62,014 nucleotides of DNA, from positions 1 to 62,014 of the forward strand of contig PAQH01000122.1 of the NCBI GenBank assembly GCA_002709225.1. Reading direction: 5' to 3'. Below the pieces are notes generated by a model, which saw only the letters and a program-made list of their open reading frames with translations, did no database searches and was not told the origin of the DNA. The position numbers and the translations under genes were made by a program. The DNA is from Planctomycetaceae bacterium. GTDB lineage: Bacteria; Planctomycetota; Planctomycetia; Pirellulales; Pirellulaceae. Every line of letters begins with the position of its first letter. Within the stretch, counting starts at the first letter, position 1. Positions 46,001 through 54,329 of the stretch are shown one piece after another.

Positions 46001-46898
46001 CATCGAAGGCCTTGCGCAGTTGGCCGGGTGCGGCGCGTTCGACCAGCAGGATGCGTACTTGTTGGCTGGGTGTTTGTAGCGCAACGACCGCGGCGACGAG
46101 TGTTTGGAATTGGCGAGCAGCTCGCGGCGCGCCCGCGATGAACAGCCCCCCCTTGTCGGAACTGAATTCCAGGGTTACGAGACCTGAGCGAAAAGGAATC
46201 TGAAACAGGTCACGGTCTTGGTCGCGTGTCGATCGCAGACGGCTACTGAATAAACGCAGAATGCGGTGTCGGATATCGGAGTGTCGTGTTGGAGGAAGTG
46301 GTACAAAGCGGCGGACCGTGGGTGTCTTGAGGTTGGTCGGCCCCTGTTTGGTTGCGAGCGGTTTCTGTAACGCGGTGGCGATCTCGCGATGGACAGGGGC
46401 GGGCGCGAGTACAAACAAGCGGCCGGTGGTCTCGTCAAAGGTAATTCGCACGGACGGTTCGTCGGCGTAACGTGTTCGCATTCGCGCCACCGCAGTTTTC
46501 CGGTCTGGCAGAGGTAAGGTATAGGCGCGAACTACCGCAGGGGCGGATTTCGCATCGCCGTCTACGGTCTGCAGAGATCGAATGAACTGTTCGACGGTGG
46601 TTTGAATCGGGTTCGAACCTTGGACCAGGATGCTGTTGGTCCGTAGGTCGACCACCAGCACGGCGTTGTGGCGTGGGGGTAGGATTTCCTGTAGGAGTTT
46701 CTCGACACGGCCCGCCTCGTGTCTTCCGCACATGTACTGGCGAAAAACGGGAGCCGTTTGACCTGTTTGATTGTCGCGTGACAGAGGTCTGCTGCGTGCT
46801 TCCTGCGCACCCGCGATGGTGGTGCAAAAAGTGGATAGACTGAGTGCCAGGATCCAGCAGCTGGACATTGCGGCGCGAGATGCGGTTTCGGTAGACAT
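43098..46898 (-). CDS. gspD: type II secretion secretin GspD with expanded N-domain array
   Basis: A 1266-residue secretin starting at the ATG at 46898 (MSTETASRAAMSSCW) with a signal peptide. Classical GspD has about 650 residues and N0-N3. Here I count about nine N-type modules before the barrel, for example EITVYQLRHTQSSAMASVIG, FSVFRLQHASAANAQQMI, ARIFTVEHALAADLASTL, LKVFRVANGDAASLVQTL and EVYQLKNAPAVDVAAAIG. The secretin domain contains QRVPRIMG, ENVGLIIGVTPRISPDG, and the signature RRVPLLGDLPLLRHLF. A C-terminal extension of about 130 residues (EGEQIKQTEMARMSWC onward, with VIYPDFDPRGRP) follows the barrel. The ATG at 46916 is an alternative. It follows the gspM/C fusion after 191 bp and precedes a lipoprotein gene. 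Confidence 0.9.
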   Translation of the reverse strand: MSTETASRAAMSSCWILALSLSTFCTTIAGAQEARSRPLSRDNQTGQTAPVFRQYMCGRHEAGRVEKLLQEILPPRHNAVLVVDLRTNSILVQGSNPIQTTVEQFIRSLQTVDGDAKSAPAVVRAYTLPLPDRKTAVARMRTRYADEPSVRITFDETTGRLFVLAPAPVHREIATALQKPLATKQGPTNLKTPTVRRFVPLPPTRHSDIRHRILRLFSSRLRSTRDQDRDLFQIPFRSGLVTLEFSSDKGGLFIAGAPRAARQFQTLVAAVVALQTPSQQVRILLVERAAPGQLRKAFDAYRGAPPEPAANDGSTIDRRPPTVSGPILTITPAAYLAPDAFAPEPQQAGQTQPPTADTPPDSDEDEATEPLPELENVEVEALDDLDVLILRGREQDVQDLARMIRALDRISAETQPEITVYQLRHTQSSAMASVIGTVDNDLVSTRQGRVEVTPLVKPNALLVIGWGDAVQAMLELIGKLDRPVPAESQFSVFRLQHASAANAQQMITSFFTARGGLAPQVQVIADPRTNAIIVYAAPRDMQEVSRLVTQIDHAQGAAVNRARIFTVEHALAADLASTLDDALQAATGASSSSRNAVLELLTTSPNGERLVRSGMLNQVEITPNVRNNTLIVSAPLESMDLIAALIEQLDTPVARAQLKVFRVANGDAASLVQTLRSLLPTQSGTTFSTQLSSAPDEPSLVPLRFSVDARSNSILATGSEGDLKIVEALLLRLDEKEASSRKSEVYQLKNAPAVDVAAAIGEFLRSQQLLQQAAPGAENIAQLIEREVVVVPEPVSNKLILSATPRFFPIVKELIEKLDEPAPQVMIQVLIAEVTLGTSDEFGVELGLQDSVLFDRSLLGELVTTTQTTNTQSAGGAVTTVTGDTIQSATNTPGFNFASPLPLGNSGGSLSLNGSRQLGTQGFSNFTIGRTNAELGFGGLVFAASSRNINILLRALQESRRLDVLSRPQIRTLDNQSAFIQVGQRVPRIMGSTVNQNGQSNTVALENVGLIIGVTPRISPDGMVVMEIDAEKSALGPEQEGVPVSVSVDGTVIRAPRIDTTTAQATVSAASGETIVLGGLITKRRQEITRRVPLLGDLPLLRHLFRFDSQGEQRAELLIILTPKVIRTPEEGEQIKQTEMARMSWCAADVYDLHGDIGLHFQETTISEEGTEVIYPDFDPRGRPVAAPAEEEPVPVTPRPLEPMPENAQYPPARGVQPARYADTLPRSDPGVLRLPLPTRPGDTPAPTTRTVQGPLDQAASRQNTP

Positions 46899-47089
46899 GC
46901 TGCCCCACGCCGGCAAACCGGTGTGGCCTTACAATAGCGATAGGTGGGGAAAATCTGGGATGGAGAGGACGTGTGATACGGAACTCCCCGCACAGATCAC
47001 CCAGATCAGGGTGGCGGAGAGTAAGAAATCACGGCCAAGCGGTCAAGGCAGAATAGGTGGGGGCGGGAGCGTCTTGGACGGTAGCCGTT

Positions 47090-48019
47090 TTAGTCGTTTT
47101 GGTGAGCCAAACGAGCGCGTTCGGACGTTCCTTCGACAAGTCTTTGGCCGATCCGTACGCGAATCCGCTCCCCGTCCAGTGAAAGAATGGTTGCGGCTGG
47201 CAGGACCTCTAGGACGCGGACCTCGAGGCCGGGGCAGTTGAGGGGCTGGCCGGCGCTCAGGATCTGAGTTTTTCCACTGGGAGCGATGCGAAACCAGGCT
47301 TGCGAGGTTCCATCGCGATTGCGGGTGACGGCGGTGAATTGGATTTTTTTTGCGGTTTCGGCCCCACGTCCACTGTCGAAGAGATTTCGCCGTACCAGGG
47401 GCTGGTACTCCTCTCGCGTGGCGGATGCGAGGCGTTCAGACACTCCGCGAGAAAGCTCGTTTTCTCGCAGCGCGGTGCCCAGTGCGAGGGTTTCTATCGA
47501 AAGCGTCAAATCGAGGGTCCGGTCGCGGCCGACAGGGTTGAAGTTCATGGAGCGAATCTTGTGCAAATGATCCGCGCGGTAAAAATCGAACAGAAAATGC
47601 ACCACCTGTTTGAGGCTGCCGCGGGTGCGCAGGGTAAATCCGAGTCTGTGGCAGGCGGGCTTTCCACGGCGTCCACGCCGGCCGATCGAGAGGGCTACCG
47701 GTTCGCTGGAATCAACGTTGGGCGTCTGGAGTTTGGCACGCTGTACCAGTTGGAGCAGCCAAGCCTGGTAAGCCGACCGGGCGACCTCCAGGTCCCATGG
47801 GAGTGACTGGCTTTCCAGCTGTTCCAAGTCTGCTGCGACGCGTTTGCTCTTAGCCAGAGACAGCTTTGTCTCGCGGATTTGTTTCTCCAGCCTGGCTTTC
47901 TGACGTTCGGCATCTTGGCGAGGGGATTCGATCCAAGACTGGTAGGTCAGGTCGCCCGCGTAGAGTACTCCAATGGCGCCGAGTACCACAAGTAAGAGGC
48001 GTGTTCGTTTGTCGCCCAT
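47090..48019 (-). CDS. GspM/PilO-like protein with C-terminal GspC/PilP homology region
   Basis: A 309-residue inner-membrane protein. One membrane helix at about 7-23 is followed by a coiled coil (about 33-70), then a ferredoxin-like PilO/GspM region (GFTLRTRGSLKQVVHFLFDFY). The last about 95 residues (EYQPLVRRNLFDSG, FTAVTRNRDGTSQAWFRI, QILSAGQPLNCPGLEVRVLEV, ILSLDGERIRVRIGQRL) match the homology-region beta domain of GspC/PilP, which binds the secretin N0 domain. Neither a separate GspC nor a separate GspM is found in the operon, so this fusion may serve both. GGAG is eight bases upstream of the ATG. The gene is 17 bp after the PilM/GspL-like gene. Confidence 0.8.
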   Translation of the reverse strand: MGDKRTRLLLVVLGAIGVLYAGDLTYQSWIESPRQDAERQKARLEKQIRETKLSLAKSKRVAADLEQLESQSLPWDLEVARSAYQAWLLQLVQRAKLQTPNVDSSEPVALSIGRRGRRGKPACHRLGFTLRTRGSLKQVVHFLFDFYRADHLHKIRSMNFNPVGRDRTLDLTLSIETLALGTALRENELSRGVSERLASATREEYQPLVRRNLFDSGRGAETAKKIQFTAVTRNRDGTSQAWFRIAPSGKTQILSAGQPLNCPGLEVRVLEVLPAATILSLDGERIRVRIGQRLVEGTSERARLAHQND

Positions 48020-48036
48020 CGTAGGGCTCCATGTTG

Positions 48037-49542
48037 TCAGGGTGTATTGGGGGAAGTGATTTCTACGGGCGCTGTCGGGGCCGAGGAGAGCGGTTCTGCT
48101 GACACGTAGTCGGCCCGGTCCCGGCGCTGCAGGGTAATCAGGGTTTCAAAACTCCATGAAAATGGACCGCCGCCGGAAGTCGCGGAGATTCGCTTGCTGC
48201 GGACTTGGTGGAAGCGGTCGCGGATCCCGCTTTCCATGGCGGTGATGGTCTCCGGGTCGGATACCTGCAGTTTGAGGTCTACGACGCCGCCACTACCCGA
48301 ACTCGACAGGGACATTTTCCGGACCGACGCGGTGGAACTACGCGGGAAGCGGGCGGAAACATCGCGTAATTCGTCGAGCCACGTGACGTCATCCGCTTGC
48401 CATTGCCGCACCGTATCCACAATCGCCCGCTTGGAGGTTACTTTCCGGAGTTGACGCTGGTATTTGTCTGCGCGGCTCTTTAGGTCAGCGATTTGTTCGG
48501 CGTTTTCTTGTTGTTCAAGATATGCCCAACTGGCGACAATGCTCAGCAAAATCGCTGCCGCGGTACCATAGAAGATCGCTTTCCTCCAAGGGCTGGCGGG
48601 TTGCGGAGTTTCGCGGGGATGCGCGAAATCGAGCGATTGTTGACCAAACGCCGCTTCCTGCAGCATACCCAAGAGCGGGGCGAAGCGACCTACGTCAACT
48701 ATCGTGGGGCTGTGATCCGCTGGCAACGTGTCAAACGGGTCCAACAGTGAGACGGGCAGGTCCAGCGTTTCCGTCAAATGACGCACCAGCAGATCGTGTT
48801 CCGATAGGGCACCAAACAGATAGATGTGGCTGACAACCTGGCTTTCGGCTAGTGCGACGGCGAGCGTGCGCCGAATTTCTACGGCGAGTTGCTCGGCGAC
48901 TTCCGTTTGGGTGTCGGTCGAGACGACAAAGCCGCGCGTGTAGTGGACCGTACCTTGTTCACAGAGCATCAAGTCGACGTCGCGGTCGATCAGGTTGACC
49001 AGCAGTAGTGGTTCTTCGATCTGTGGCGTCATCCGGTGGAATAGCTGGGCAGTCGCTGTAGGCTGGAAGACGAGTGATTCCAGTTGCGACGTTAATTGCT
49101 TGCACTCCTGCTGCATAGTCTCGGCGAGCGCGGGGTGTATTGAGACCGCGCAGACACGCCGAATGTCATCGTCTGGTCCGTCAATCGGTAAAAAATCCAG
49201 GATGCGGTCCTCGCCCGTGTCCGTGGCGGCCATCGCCATCTGGTGATTGACTAACTCGGGTAGCTCATCGTCCTTTGCGGGTGGCAGGTCAAGGTAGGTG
49301 ACATCGACCTGACAACGAGGCACGCCCAAAAGAAGTCGCGCGCGGCCGGTCGAGTGGCCCTCCAGGTCGGCGGCCAGCAGGTCCGCGGGGCGCTGCAGTC
49401 CATCCTCAACTTCGCGCGGCAGAGAGTTGATGCGTTCGACCACGAGCGTGCCGGCTTGATTTCGAGCGAGAATGTAGTCGACAGTCCGCGAATTCCATTG
49501 GACTGCCAGTAGCGGTGGTTTGTTGAACGGGCTGAACTTCAA
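48037..49542 (-). CDS. PilM/GspL-like cytoplasmic-membrane platform protein
   Basis: A 501-residue protein. Residues about 1-300 form an actin-like ATPase fold of PilM/GspL type: LLAVQWNSRTVDYIL, VTYLDLPPAKDDELPELVNH and LLLVNLIDRDVDLML. One membrane helix lies at about 322-343 (KAIFYGTAAAILLSIVASWAYL). A coiled coil and a PilN/GspL-C-type ferredoxin-like domain follow. The start is the TTG at 49542, overlapping the gspK stop as TTGA, with GAAAGGA about ten bases upstream. Other in-frame starts upstream lie inside gspK. It probably couples the ATPase GspE to GspM/GspC. Confidence 0.85.
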   Translation of the reverse strand: MKFSPFNKPPLLAVQWNSRTVDYILARNQAGTLVVERINSLPREVEDGLQRPADLLAADLEGHSTGRARLLLGVPRCQVDVTYLDLPPAKDDELPELVNHQMAMAATDTGEDRILDFLPIDGPDDDIRRVCAVSIHPALAETMQQECKQLTSQLESLVFQPTATAQLFHRMTPQIEEPLLLVNLIDRDVDLMLCEQGTVHYTRGFVVSTDTQTEVAEQLAVEIRRTLAVALAESQVVSHIYLFGALSEHDLLVRHLTETLDLPVSLLDPFDTLPADHSPTIVDVGRFAPLLGMLQEAAFGQQSLDFAHPRETPQPASPWRKAIFYGTAAAILLSIVASWAYLEQQENAEQIADLKSRADKYQRQLRKVTSKRAIVDTVRQWQADDVTWLDELRDVSARFPRSSTASVRKMSLSSSGSGGVVDLKLQVSDPETITAMESGIRDRFHQVRSKRISATSGGGPFSWSFETLITLQRRDRADYVSAEPLSSAPTAPVEITSPNTP

Positions 49543-51215
49543 AAGAGGGAATCCTTTCGCTGAGATGAGCGTCGGAAGGTTGCCCCGGGTTCGAGCGTCT
49601 GGTCCTCGACCGGGGATTGCCATCCGAGCGTTCGCAAATCGAAACCGCGGCCGAGGCGTTGCAAATCGACCAGGCGTACGATTTGGGGTGGTTTCTGACT
49701 GGCATCCAGGATGACTTCCAGTCGGTAGGTTGGCGAATCCGTGTCACAGAAACCGATTGTCTGAAACCGGACAACATCGCTTCGGGTGGTGAGGCGTGGC
49801 AGTAGGCGTTTCATCCGTTCTAGATCAACGAGACCATCAGTCCAGAGCCAGATAGCGGAGTTGCGGGTGACGTTGGGGTCGGGCCGGGCTTGTCGGGTGG
49901 TAAGGATGCGTTCGACGACTCCCGCGTCAAGATCAGGAATGCCCAGTAGAACTTCACGAGGTGCTGTGGTGAGACTGATACGGCCTGTAAGAATCGGCTC
50001 AGCGGTCGTTGTGCAGCGGTCGAGGAAAGCTGCTAATCGTGTGTAGAGATCGGCGGTTCCCCGCCGGAAGGGGCTCGCTAGCGTGCGCGGCGGTTTGTTC
50101 TCGCCGGTGGGAATTGCCACCGAGGTATCGACCAGGTCCAGGAGCGACTCGATCCGGTAGGTCGCGGGCACCGTGAGGTCGACTGCGATATTCTGGGATC
50201 TTGTCGCATCAGTGCCAGGTGACGTGGGACCAAATTGACGTAGCGCGATGGTGAAATTTGCCAGTTCCAAGTTCAACTCGTTAGCCAATACTTGGTGTAG
50301 TATTCCCAGTTCCGGCTGATTGACAGAAATCCGTGGTCGACCGTCAGCCGCTTCGTTACGTTCACCGCTATACAGCGTCAGATAGTCGTCCCAGGCTGCG
50401 GTCATTTCGGGATGGATGTCGCGGAAACTTCCCCGTGCCACGGGGTCTGCGGCGTGCGCGGGCGGGTAGTGGTACGTTCGCTTTGAGTCGTTCCCAAAGA
50501 GATGTGCGTGGGTGAATCCGGGGATCTCAAGGAGTTCTTCTAGGCAGACAGGGATACGATTTCCCGGACGTTTGAGTTTGGCCAAGAAGGTCTCGCCCGG
50601 CGCGCCGTCCTTGTCGGCGTAGCTTTCCGCGCCAAATTGTCGCGGCTGAGAGTCCGCGTCGAGCCAGTCGAGCAGGTGGTCGGCCTGGATTTCAGACATC
50701 CCAGGCAAATGCATCAGGGCGTAGCGACCGGCCCCGGGATGCTCTCGATCCCACTTGAGTAGTGTGGGCAAGTGAATACGCGTAGCTTCGTCGTCGATTC
50801 CGAAACGCAGGGCGGACTCTGCTGCTAGTGATCTGGTCGCGACATCAGTCAGGGGCCGCGCCACGATCGAGAAACGGTTGGGCCGGTCTGCGAAGTCTGT
50901 CCCTTCAATCAGCTGGCCACGGAAGCGTGCTGGGTTGTCTAGTAGGCCACCGAAAGTGTCGCGGAACTGGCGAGGCTGCTCGAGCACGGCGCCCACCAGG
51001 GCGACGCCCGAACGGGCTGCTGCCCGCGCCTGCAATTGGTCGGCCGTTGCCAGTGCCGCTTTGTGTTCGGTCTGCATGCGGGTGGCAAAGCCGAATGCGG
51101 CCAGGCTGATCAGCATGACGACGACCGTGACGGTTAGCAGTACGGTTCCCCGCCGGCGCGTGCGGAGAGTAGGCTGGCGCGACCGCAATAATCGAGTGTT
51201 GTTGTGTCCGTTCAT
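49539..51215 (-). CDS. gspK: type II secretion minor pseudopilin GspK
   Basis: A 558-residue protein. The N-terminal prepilin-like segment RRRGTVLLTVTVVVMLISLAAFGFATRM (residues about 20-48) is followed by SGVALVGAV and the large soluble GspK domain with helix-hairpin-helix motifs (LPGMSEIQADHLLDWLDADS, LEELLEIPGFTHAHLFG and ITTRQARPDPNV). The usual length is about 300-330, so this is large. The ATG at 51215 overlaps the gspJ stop (ATGA) and its stop overlaps the start of the gspL-like gene. GspK forms the pseudopilus tip with GspI and GspJ. Confidence 0.85.
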   Translation of the reverse strand: MNGHNNTRLLRSRQPTLRTRRRGTVLLTVTVVVMLISLAAFGFATRMQTEHKAALATADQLQARAAARSGVALVGAVLEQPRQFRDTFGGLLDNPARFRGQLIEGTDFADRPNRFSIVARPLTDVATRSLAAESALRFGIDDEATRIHLPTLLKWDREHPGAGRYALMHLPGMSEIQADHLLDWLDADSQPRQFGAESYADKDGAPGETFLAKLKRPGNRIPVCLEELLEIPGFTHAHLFGNDSKRTYHYPPAHAADPVARGSFRDIHPEMTAAWDDYLTLYSGERNEAADGRPRISVNQPELGILHQVLANELNLELANFTIALRQFGPTSPGTDATRSQNIAVDLTVPATYRIESLLDLVDTSVAIPTGENKPPRTLASPFRRGTADLYTRLAAFLDRCTTTAEPILTGRISLTTAPREVLLGIPDLDAGVVERILTTRQARPDPNVTRNSAIWLWTDGLVDLERMKRLLPRLTTRSDVVRFQTIGFCDTDSPTYRLEVILDASQKPPQIVRLVDLQRLGRGFDLRTLGWQSPVEDQTLEPGATFRRSSQRKDSLF

Positions 51216-52393
51216 GGATACTCCTCGATTGCTGCCGAGGGTGGCGCGGGACGCGGTGGCGCGCGAAGCACCGCCAGGCTGCGGAAAACGGTACCCGTGT
51301 CCTGGGGCGGTGAGTCGAAAGTGGGGGATGGCGTAAGTGTAACTGCTGGCTGCAAAGGGGAACTCGCATCCTTGCTACCGCCACGTGTTGGGTGCCGGGT
51401 CGATCTTTGGGGGCGTACCGAGGGTCGTGATTGCGCGAATTCGAAAGACATTTCCACCGCCGCCGGAAGGTTACCCGAAACAGAGGAGTCCCAGTGGCCA
51501 TGCCAGCGTTGACCATCAAAATATCGGAACTCGAGGCGTTCGATCTCCGGAACATGATCGACGATCATGTTCGCTGCAGAGACCGGAGACGCTACTGGCA
51601 TGTCGGCGAGCGTGGCCTCAGTGGCCGCTGCGAGCGGTGGGCGGGAATCGAGGGGGAACGTTTCGGTGATGCGGTGCTGTGCTGGCTCATGGTATAGAGG
51701 GAGCGGCGGTTCCGCGTGGACTTCTCGAAGTAGCCCTGGGACGGAGGCATTGGTCGGGGAGATGTCTCCGGCAGAGAACGCGTCATCGAGCACATCTTCC
51801 TCCCCGGAAAAGCCGGTTGGTTGACCGCTTTCGGGTTCCTGCTGGATCGCGTCGACGACTACCTGGGAGAGGGAGCCGGGAAGTACGTCTTTGGTGTGAG
51901 GCGCGCCGACAAACTGGTAGCGTATTAGGCGTATCGGGGATGTCAGTTGCGTCTGTTTAGGTTGTCCGTTCTCTGCCCGATCGGTTTGTTCAGGAGACAC
52001 GCCGTCGAGCGGACGCCAGACGGGTTCCAGAATGGCGATTTCGAGAGAATGCCGGTCTCCGCGGAGTCCGTAAGCAAGAGATGCGGTCGCCGTGTCGCGC
52101 GTGGTACTGTCGCGCGTGGTACTGTCGCGCGCGGCCGCGGAGGGGGTTCGTATCAAGTGATCGATGTCACTGAGGAACTGATACCTAACCGCGCGCGCCA
52201 ATTGTGTTCGTGTCGTTGATTCACCACGTTTTTCGTAGAGGCGGATATGGGTGGCAAGTGTATGCCAGACCACGCCCAGCAGCACCGAAGACAGGGCTGC
52301 GGCAATCAGCAGTTCCAGCAGCGTGAAGCCGCGCGCCACGCGAAAAGTTTTCCCATGAGGCCGCGACGTGGCGATGTGCTGCACAGTGGTCAC
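51212..52393 (-). CDS. gspJ: type II secretion minor pseudopilin GspJ
   Basis: A 393-residue prepilin. The start is the GTG at 52393, overlapping the gspI stop as GTGA. The type III signal peptide precedes GFTLLELLIAAALSSVLLGVVW (cleavage before F of FTLLE). The mature part is longer than usual, with a Thr/Ser/Asp repeat STTRDSTTRDTA, a Pro-rich stretch, and the C-terminal beta domain ERLEFRYFDGQRWHGHWDSS, typical of GspJ. The tail (about 50 residues) is Ser/Pro/Arg-rich. It probably joins GspI and GspK at the pseudopilus tip. Confidence 0.85.
   Translation of the reverse strand: MTTVQHIATSRPHGKTFRVARGFTLLELLIAAALSSVLLGVVWHTLATHIRLYEKRGESTTRTQLARAVRYQFLSDIDHLIRTPSAAARDSTTRDSTTRDTATASLAYGLRGDRHSLEIAILEPVWRPLDGVSPEQTDRAENGQPKQTQLTSPIRLIRYQFVGAPHTKDVLPGSLSQVVVDAIQQEPESGQPTGFSGEEDVLDDAFSAGDISPTNASVPGLLREVHAEPPLPLYHEPAQHRITETFPLDSRPPLAAATEATLADMPVASPVSAANMIVDHVPEIERLEFRYFDGQRWHGHWDSSVSGNLPAAVEMSFEFAQSRPSVRPQRSTRHPTRGGSKDASSPLQPAVTLTPSPTFDSPPQDTGTVFRSLAVLRAPPRPAPPSAAIEEYP
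52094..52131 (+). repeat. 15-bp tandem repeat inside gspJ
   Basis: GTCGCGCGTGGTACT is repeated exactly at 52094-52108 and 52109-52123, with a third partial copy to 52131. On the coding strand it encodes the STTRD repeat of GspJ, so it stays in frame. Confidence 0.8.
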
Positions 52394-52974
52394 GGTACAC
52401 CTCCGCGATTGGGCTGCGAACGGCCTGGGCGAGGTGCGGCCGCCGAGACCGTACCCTCCTCGACAGGCGGCGCGCAACGGATCCATTGGGTCAACGACCA
52501 GCGAGGTGGTTTTGAGTCGGCTGTCACGGTAGCGAGCGATCGCCGGGCGGACGTCGGGTTGTGGGTGTCTACGGAGCGAGTGCTGCCCGCACTGACGGGC
52601 TCGCCGGAACGGCCAAGAGGTGGTTGGCGCGCAAAGACTTCGATCGTGACGCGCCACAGGCCAGGGGCCGTTTCAGGTTCGGCGTGCAGTGTGTACTCCC
52701 ATTCGGCGTGGTCCCTGAAAGGTTGATGTTCCGCGGCCACAAGCGGTTCAACCCCAGCTTCCAGGGCGTGGAGCTTGTTTTGCGCCAGCATCACGACTTC
52801 ACTCAACGACTCGCCGCGCAGCGCATGCTGGTTGCCGATCCGTCCCAATCGCAGCAGTGCCATGGAGCTGGCGGCCATGATCCCCGTTGCGATCATGACT
52901 TCAAGAAGCGACAGTCCCGCCTTGGGGCGGCCGCGGCACGGTGCTGGAGTACGGGCTGGGACGTGAAGTGTCAT
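52390..52974 (-). CDS. gspI: type II secretion minor pseudopilin GspI
   Basis: A 194-residue prepilin. The N-terminal GLSLLEVMIATGIMAASSMALL has the conserved Glu at +5 but Leu-Ser in place of Phe-Thr at the processing site. EVVMLAQNKLHALEAG and EYTLHAEPETAPGLWRVTIEVF match GspI. The last about 60 residues are a Pro/Arg-rich tail. The ATG at 52974 overlaps the gspH stop as ATGA, and the stop overlaps the gspJ start. The prepilin peptidase that would process it is not in this window. Confidence 0.85.
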   Translation of the reverse strand: MTLHVPARTPAPCRGRPKAGLSLLEVMIATGIMAASSMALLRLGRIGNQHALRGESLSEVVMLAQNKLHALEAGVEPLVAAEHQPFRDHAEWEYTLHAEPETAPGLWRVTIEVFARQPPLGRSGEPVSAGSTRSVDTHNPTSARRSLATVTADSKPPRWSLTQWIRCAPPVEEGTVSAAAPRPGRSQPNRGGVP

Positions 52975-53729
52975 GGAACAGTGGGCGTCGTGAGAGAATC
53001 CGGTAAAGTGGTGGCAAGGGACGCTGGGCGTTTCTGGGGCGCGGCGGACGTCGCCGTTCCGGTGAGGCCGCGGACCGTGATGTCGATCACGACCGCGTCG
53101 GGGCCCTGGAGCGATAGTGTGGTCTGTTCGGCACGCCCGTCCGGGAAAAAGTGAATGGGTGTAGACCAGTGGACTTGTGGAGACTCGCTGGGCGCGGCAG
53201 GAAGGGGCACGCTGCGGTCCGTGTCGTGGAAAGCGGGTTTGTCAAGCGGTTCGTCAAGCGAATCCCCCAGAGATAAACTGGCGGCGACCCGACGTCGAAG
53301 TGGGTTAGCGAAGGTGACGTCCATTGGTAATTCGTAATCATGCCAGCCGACGCGAGCCGTGGTGTCCGCTCTCGCCGTGGTGGGGGTGCCGGCCATGCGA
53401 GTGTCCGAGTCCGAGGTTGAGACGGGGTCGCCGACAGGCCGCAGTTGATAGAGCTGTCCTCCTGGTTCGTAACGCACTTGGACCGGGAGGCCGAGCGCAA
53501 TTGCCATAGCGCGCGCCTCTCCGAAGGTCGCGATCACCTGTTGCGCAGCTTCTTGAGAGACGCTTTGTACTAGGGGACGCCGCAGCAGCGGCCAGGCCAC
53601 GCTCAATGCGGCCGCCATGATTGCCATGGCAATCATGAGTTCCAGCAACGTGAAACCCCGGTGGCTGGCTGGGGACCAGCACCGGGGTATCCGTTGTCTC
53701 GCATCAACAGCACGGTATCGAGATGCCAT
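52971..53729 (-). CDS. gspH: type II secretion minor pseudopilin GspH
   Basis: A 252-residue prepilin starting at the ATG at 53729, which shares its A with the gspG stop (TAATG). The processing region is RGFTLLELMIAMAIMAAALSVAW at about residues 24-47. The mature domain has ARAMAIALGLPVQVRYEPGG and LYQLRPVG, typical of GspH, and a longer-than-usual loop (VSTSDSDTRMAGTPTTARAD). A C-terminal beta-rich segment ends with TVRGLTGTATSAAPQKRP. It links the pseudopilus tip to the GspG shaft. Confidence 0.85.
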   Translation of the reverse strand: MASRYRAVDARQRIPRCWSPASHRGFTLLELMIAMAIMAAALSVAWPLLRRPLVQSVSQEAAQQVIATFGEARAMAIALGLPVQVRYEPGGQLYQLRPVGDPVSTSDSDTRMAGTPTTARADTTARVGWHDYELPMDVTFANPLRRRVAASLSLGDSLDEPLDKPAFHDTDRSVPLPAAPSESPQVHWSTPIHFFPDGRAEQTTLSLQGPDAVVIDITVRGLTGTATSAAPQKRPASLATTLPDSLTTPTVP

Positions 53730-54235
53730 TAGCGCTGGAGATCCTCTGGCGGTGCGGTGGCGATGGATTCGGGATCCTCTGTGTCGTCGCCGGTCTCAGT
53801 CGAGCGTCGCCAGTTGATCACGTCGTCACTCGTATTGGGCTCGCCGTCGGGGCCGGCGGAAAAAATGTTGGGGAAATCACGTTTTCCCTGAGAAGGTGGG
53901 TACTCGTAGTGAAACGGATTGTCCCAAGGATCGACGGGGAGGAGTTCGTCGTCCAGGTAGGGGCCCGCCCATTTGCGTGCTAACCGCTCATCTGTCGGTG
54001 TATTGATAAGCACCGTGAGGCCGTCTTCGGTGGAGGGGAAGCGACGTGCGTCGACCTTAAACATTTCCAAGGCTGCTTCCAGATTGCCGATCTGCGTGGC
54101 CGCCGTTTTGAGGTCGGCCTTTTCCTGGGAGCCGAGCAACCGGGGGCCGACGAGTGCGAACAGCGCCACGAGGATCACTAGCACGATCATCAGTTCCAGC
54201 AGGGTAAAGCCACGGCGTTGTCTCTTGCGGTACAT
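53729..54235 (-). CDS. gspG: type II secretion major pseudopilin GspG
   Basis: A 168-residue major pseudopilin. RGFTLLELMIVLVILVALFALVGPRL has the conserved Glu5, followed by the variable domain FKVDARRFPSTEDGLTVLI and the calcium-loop region YEYPPSQGKRDFPNIFSAGPDGEPNTSDDVINW. The last about 25 residues (TEDPESIATAPPEDLQR) extend beyond typical GspG. GAAAGGA is seven bases before the ATG at 54235. It is the first gene of the tightly overlapping block, 94 bp after gspF. Confidence 0.9.
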   Translation of the reverse strand: MYRKRQRRGFTLLELMIVLVILVALFALVGPRLLGSQEKADLKTAATQIGNLEAALEMFKVDARRFPSTEDGLTVLINTPTDERLARKWAGPYLDDELLPVDPWDNPFHYEYPPSQGKRDFPNIFSAGPDGEPNTSDDVINWRRSTETGDDTEDPESIATAPPEDLQR

Positions 54236-54329
54236 CGTTGTTCCTTTCTAGATGGGCAAGATTTAAGGCCTCCATGGTTGGAGGCGTCAGAAAATAGAGT
54301 TGGTGTGAAATTGGAACGTAATTGTTGAA

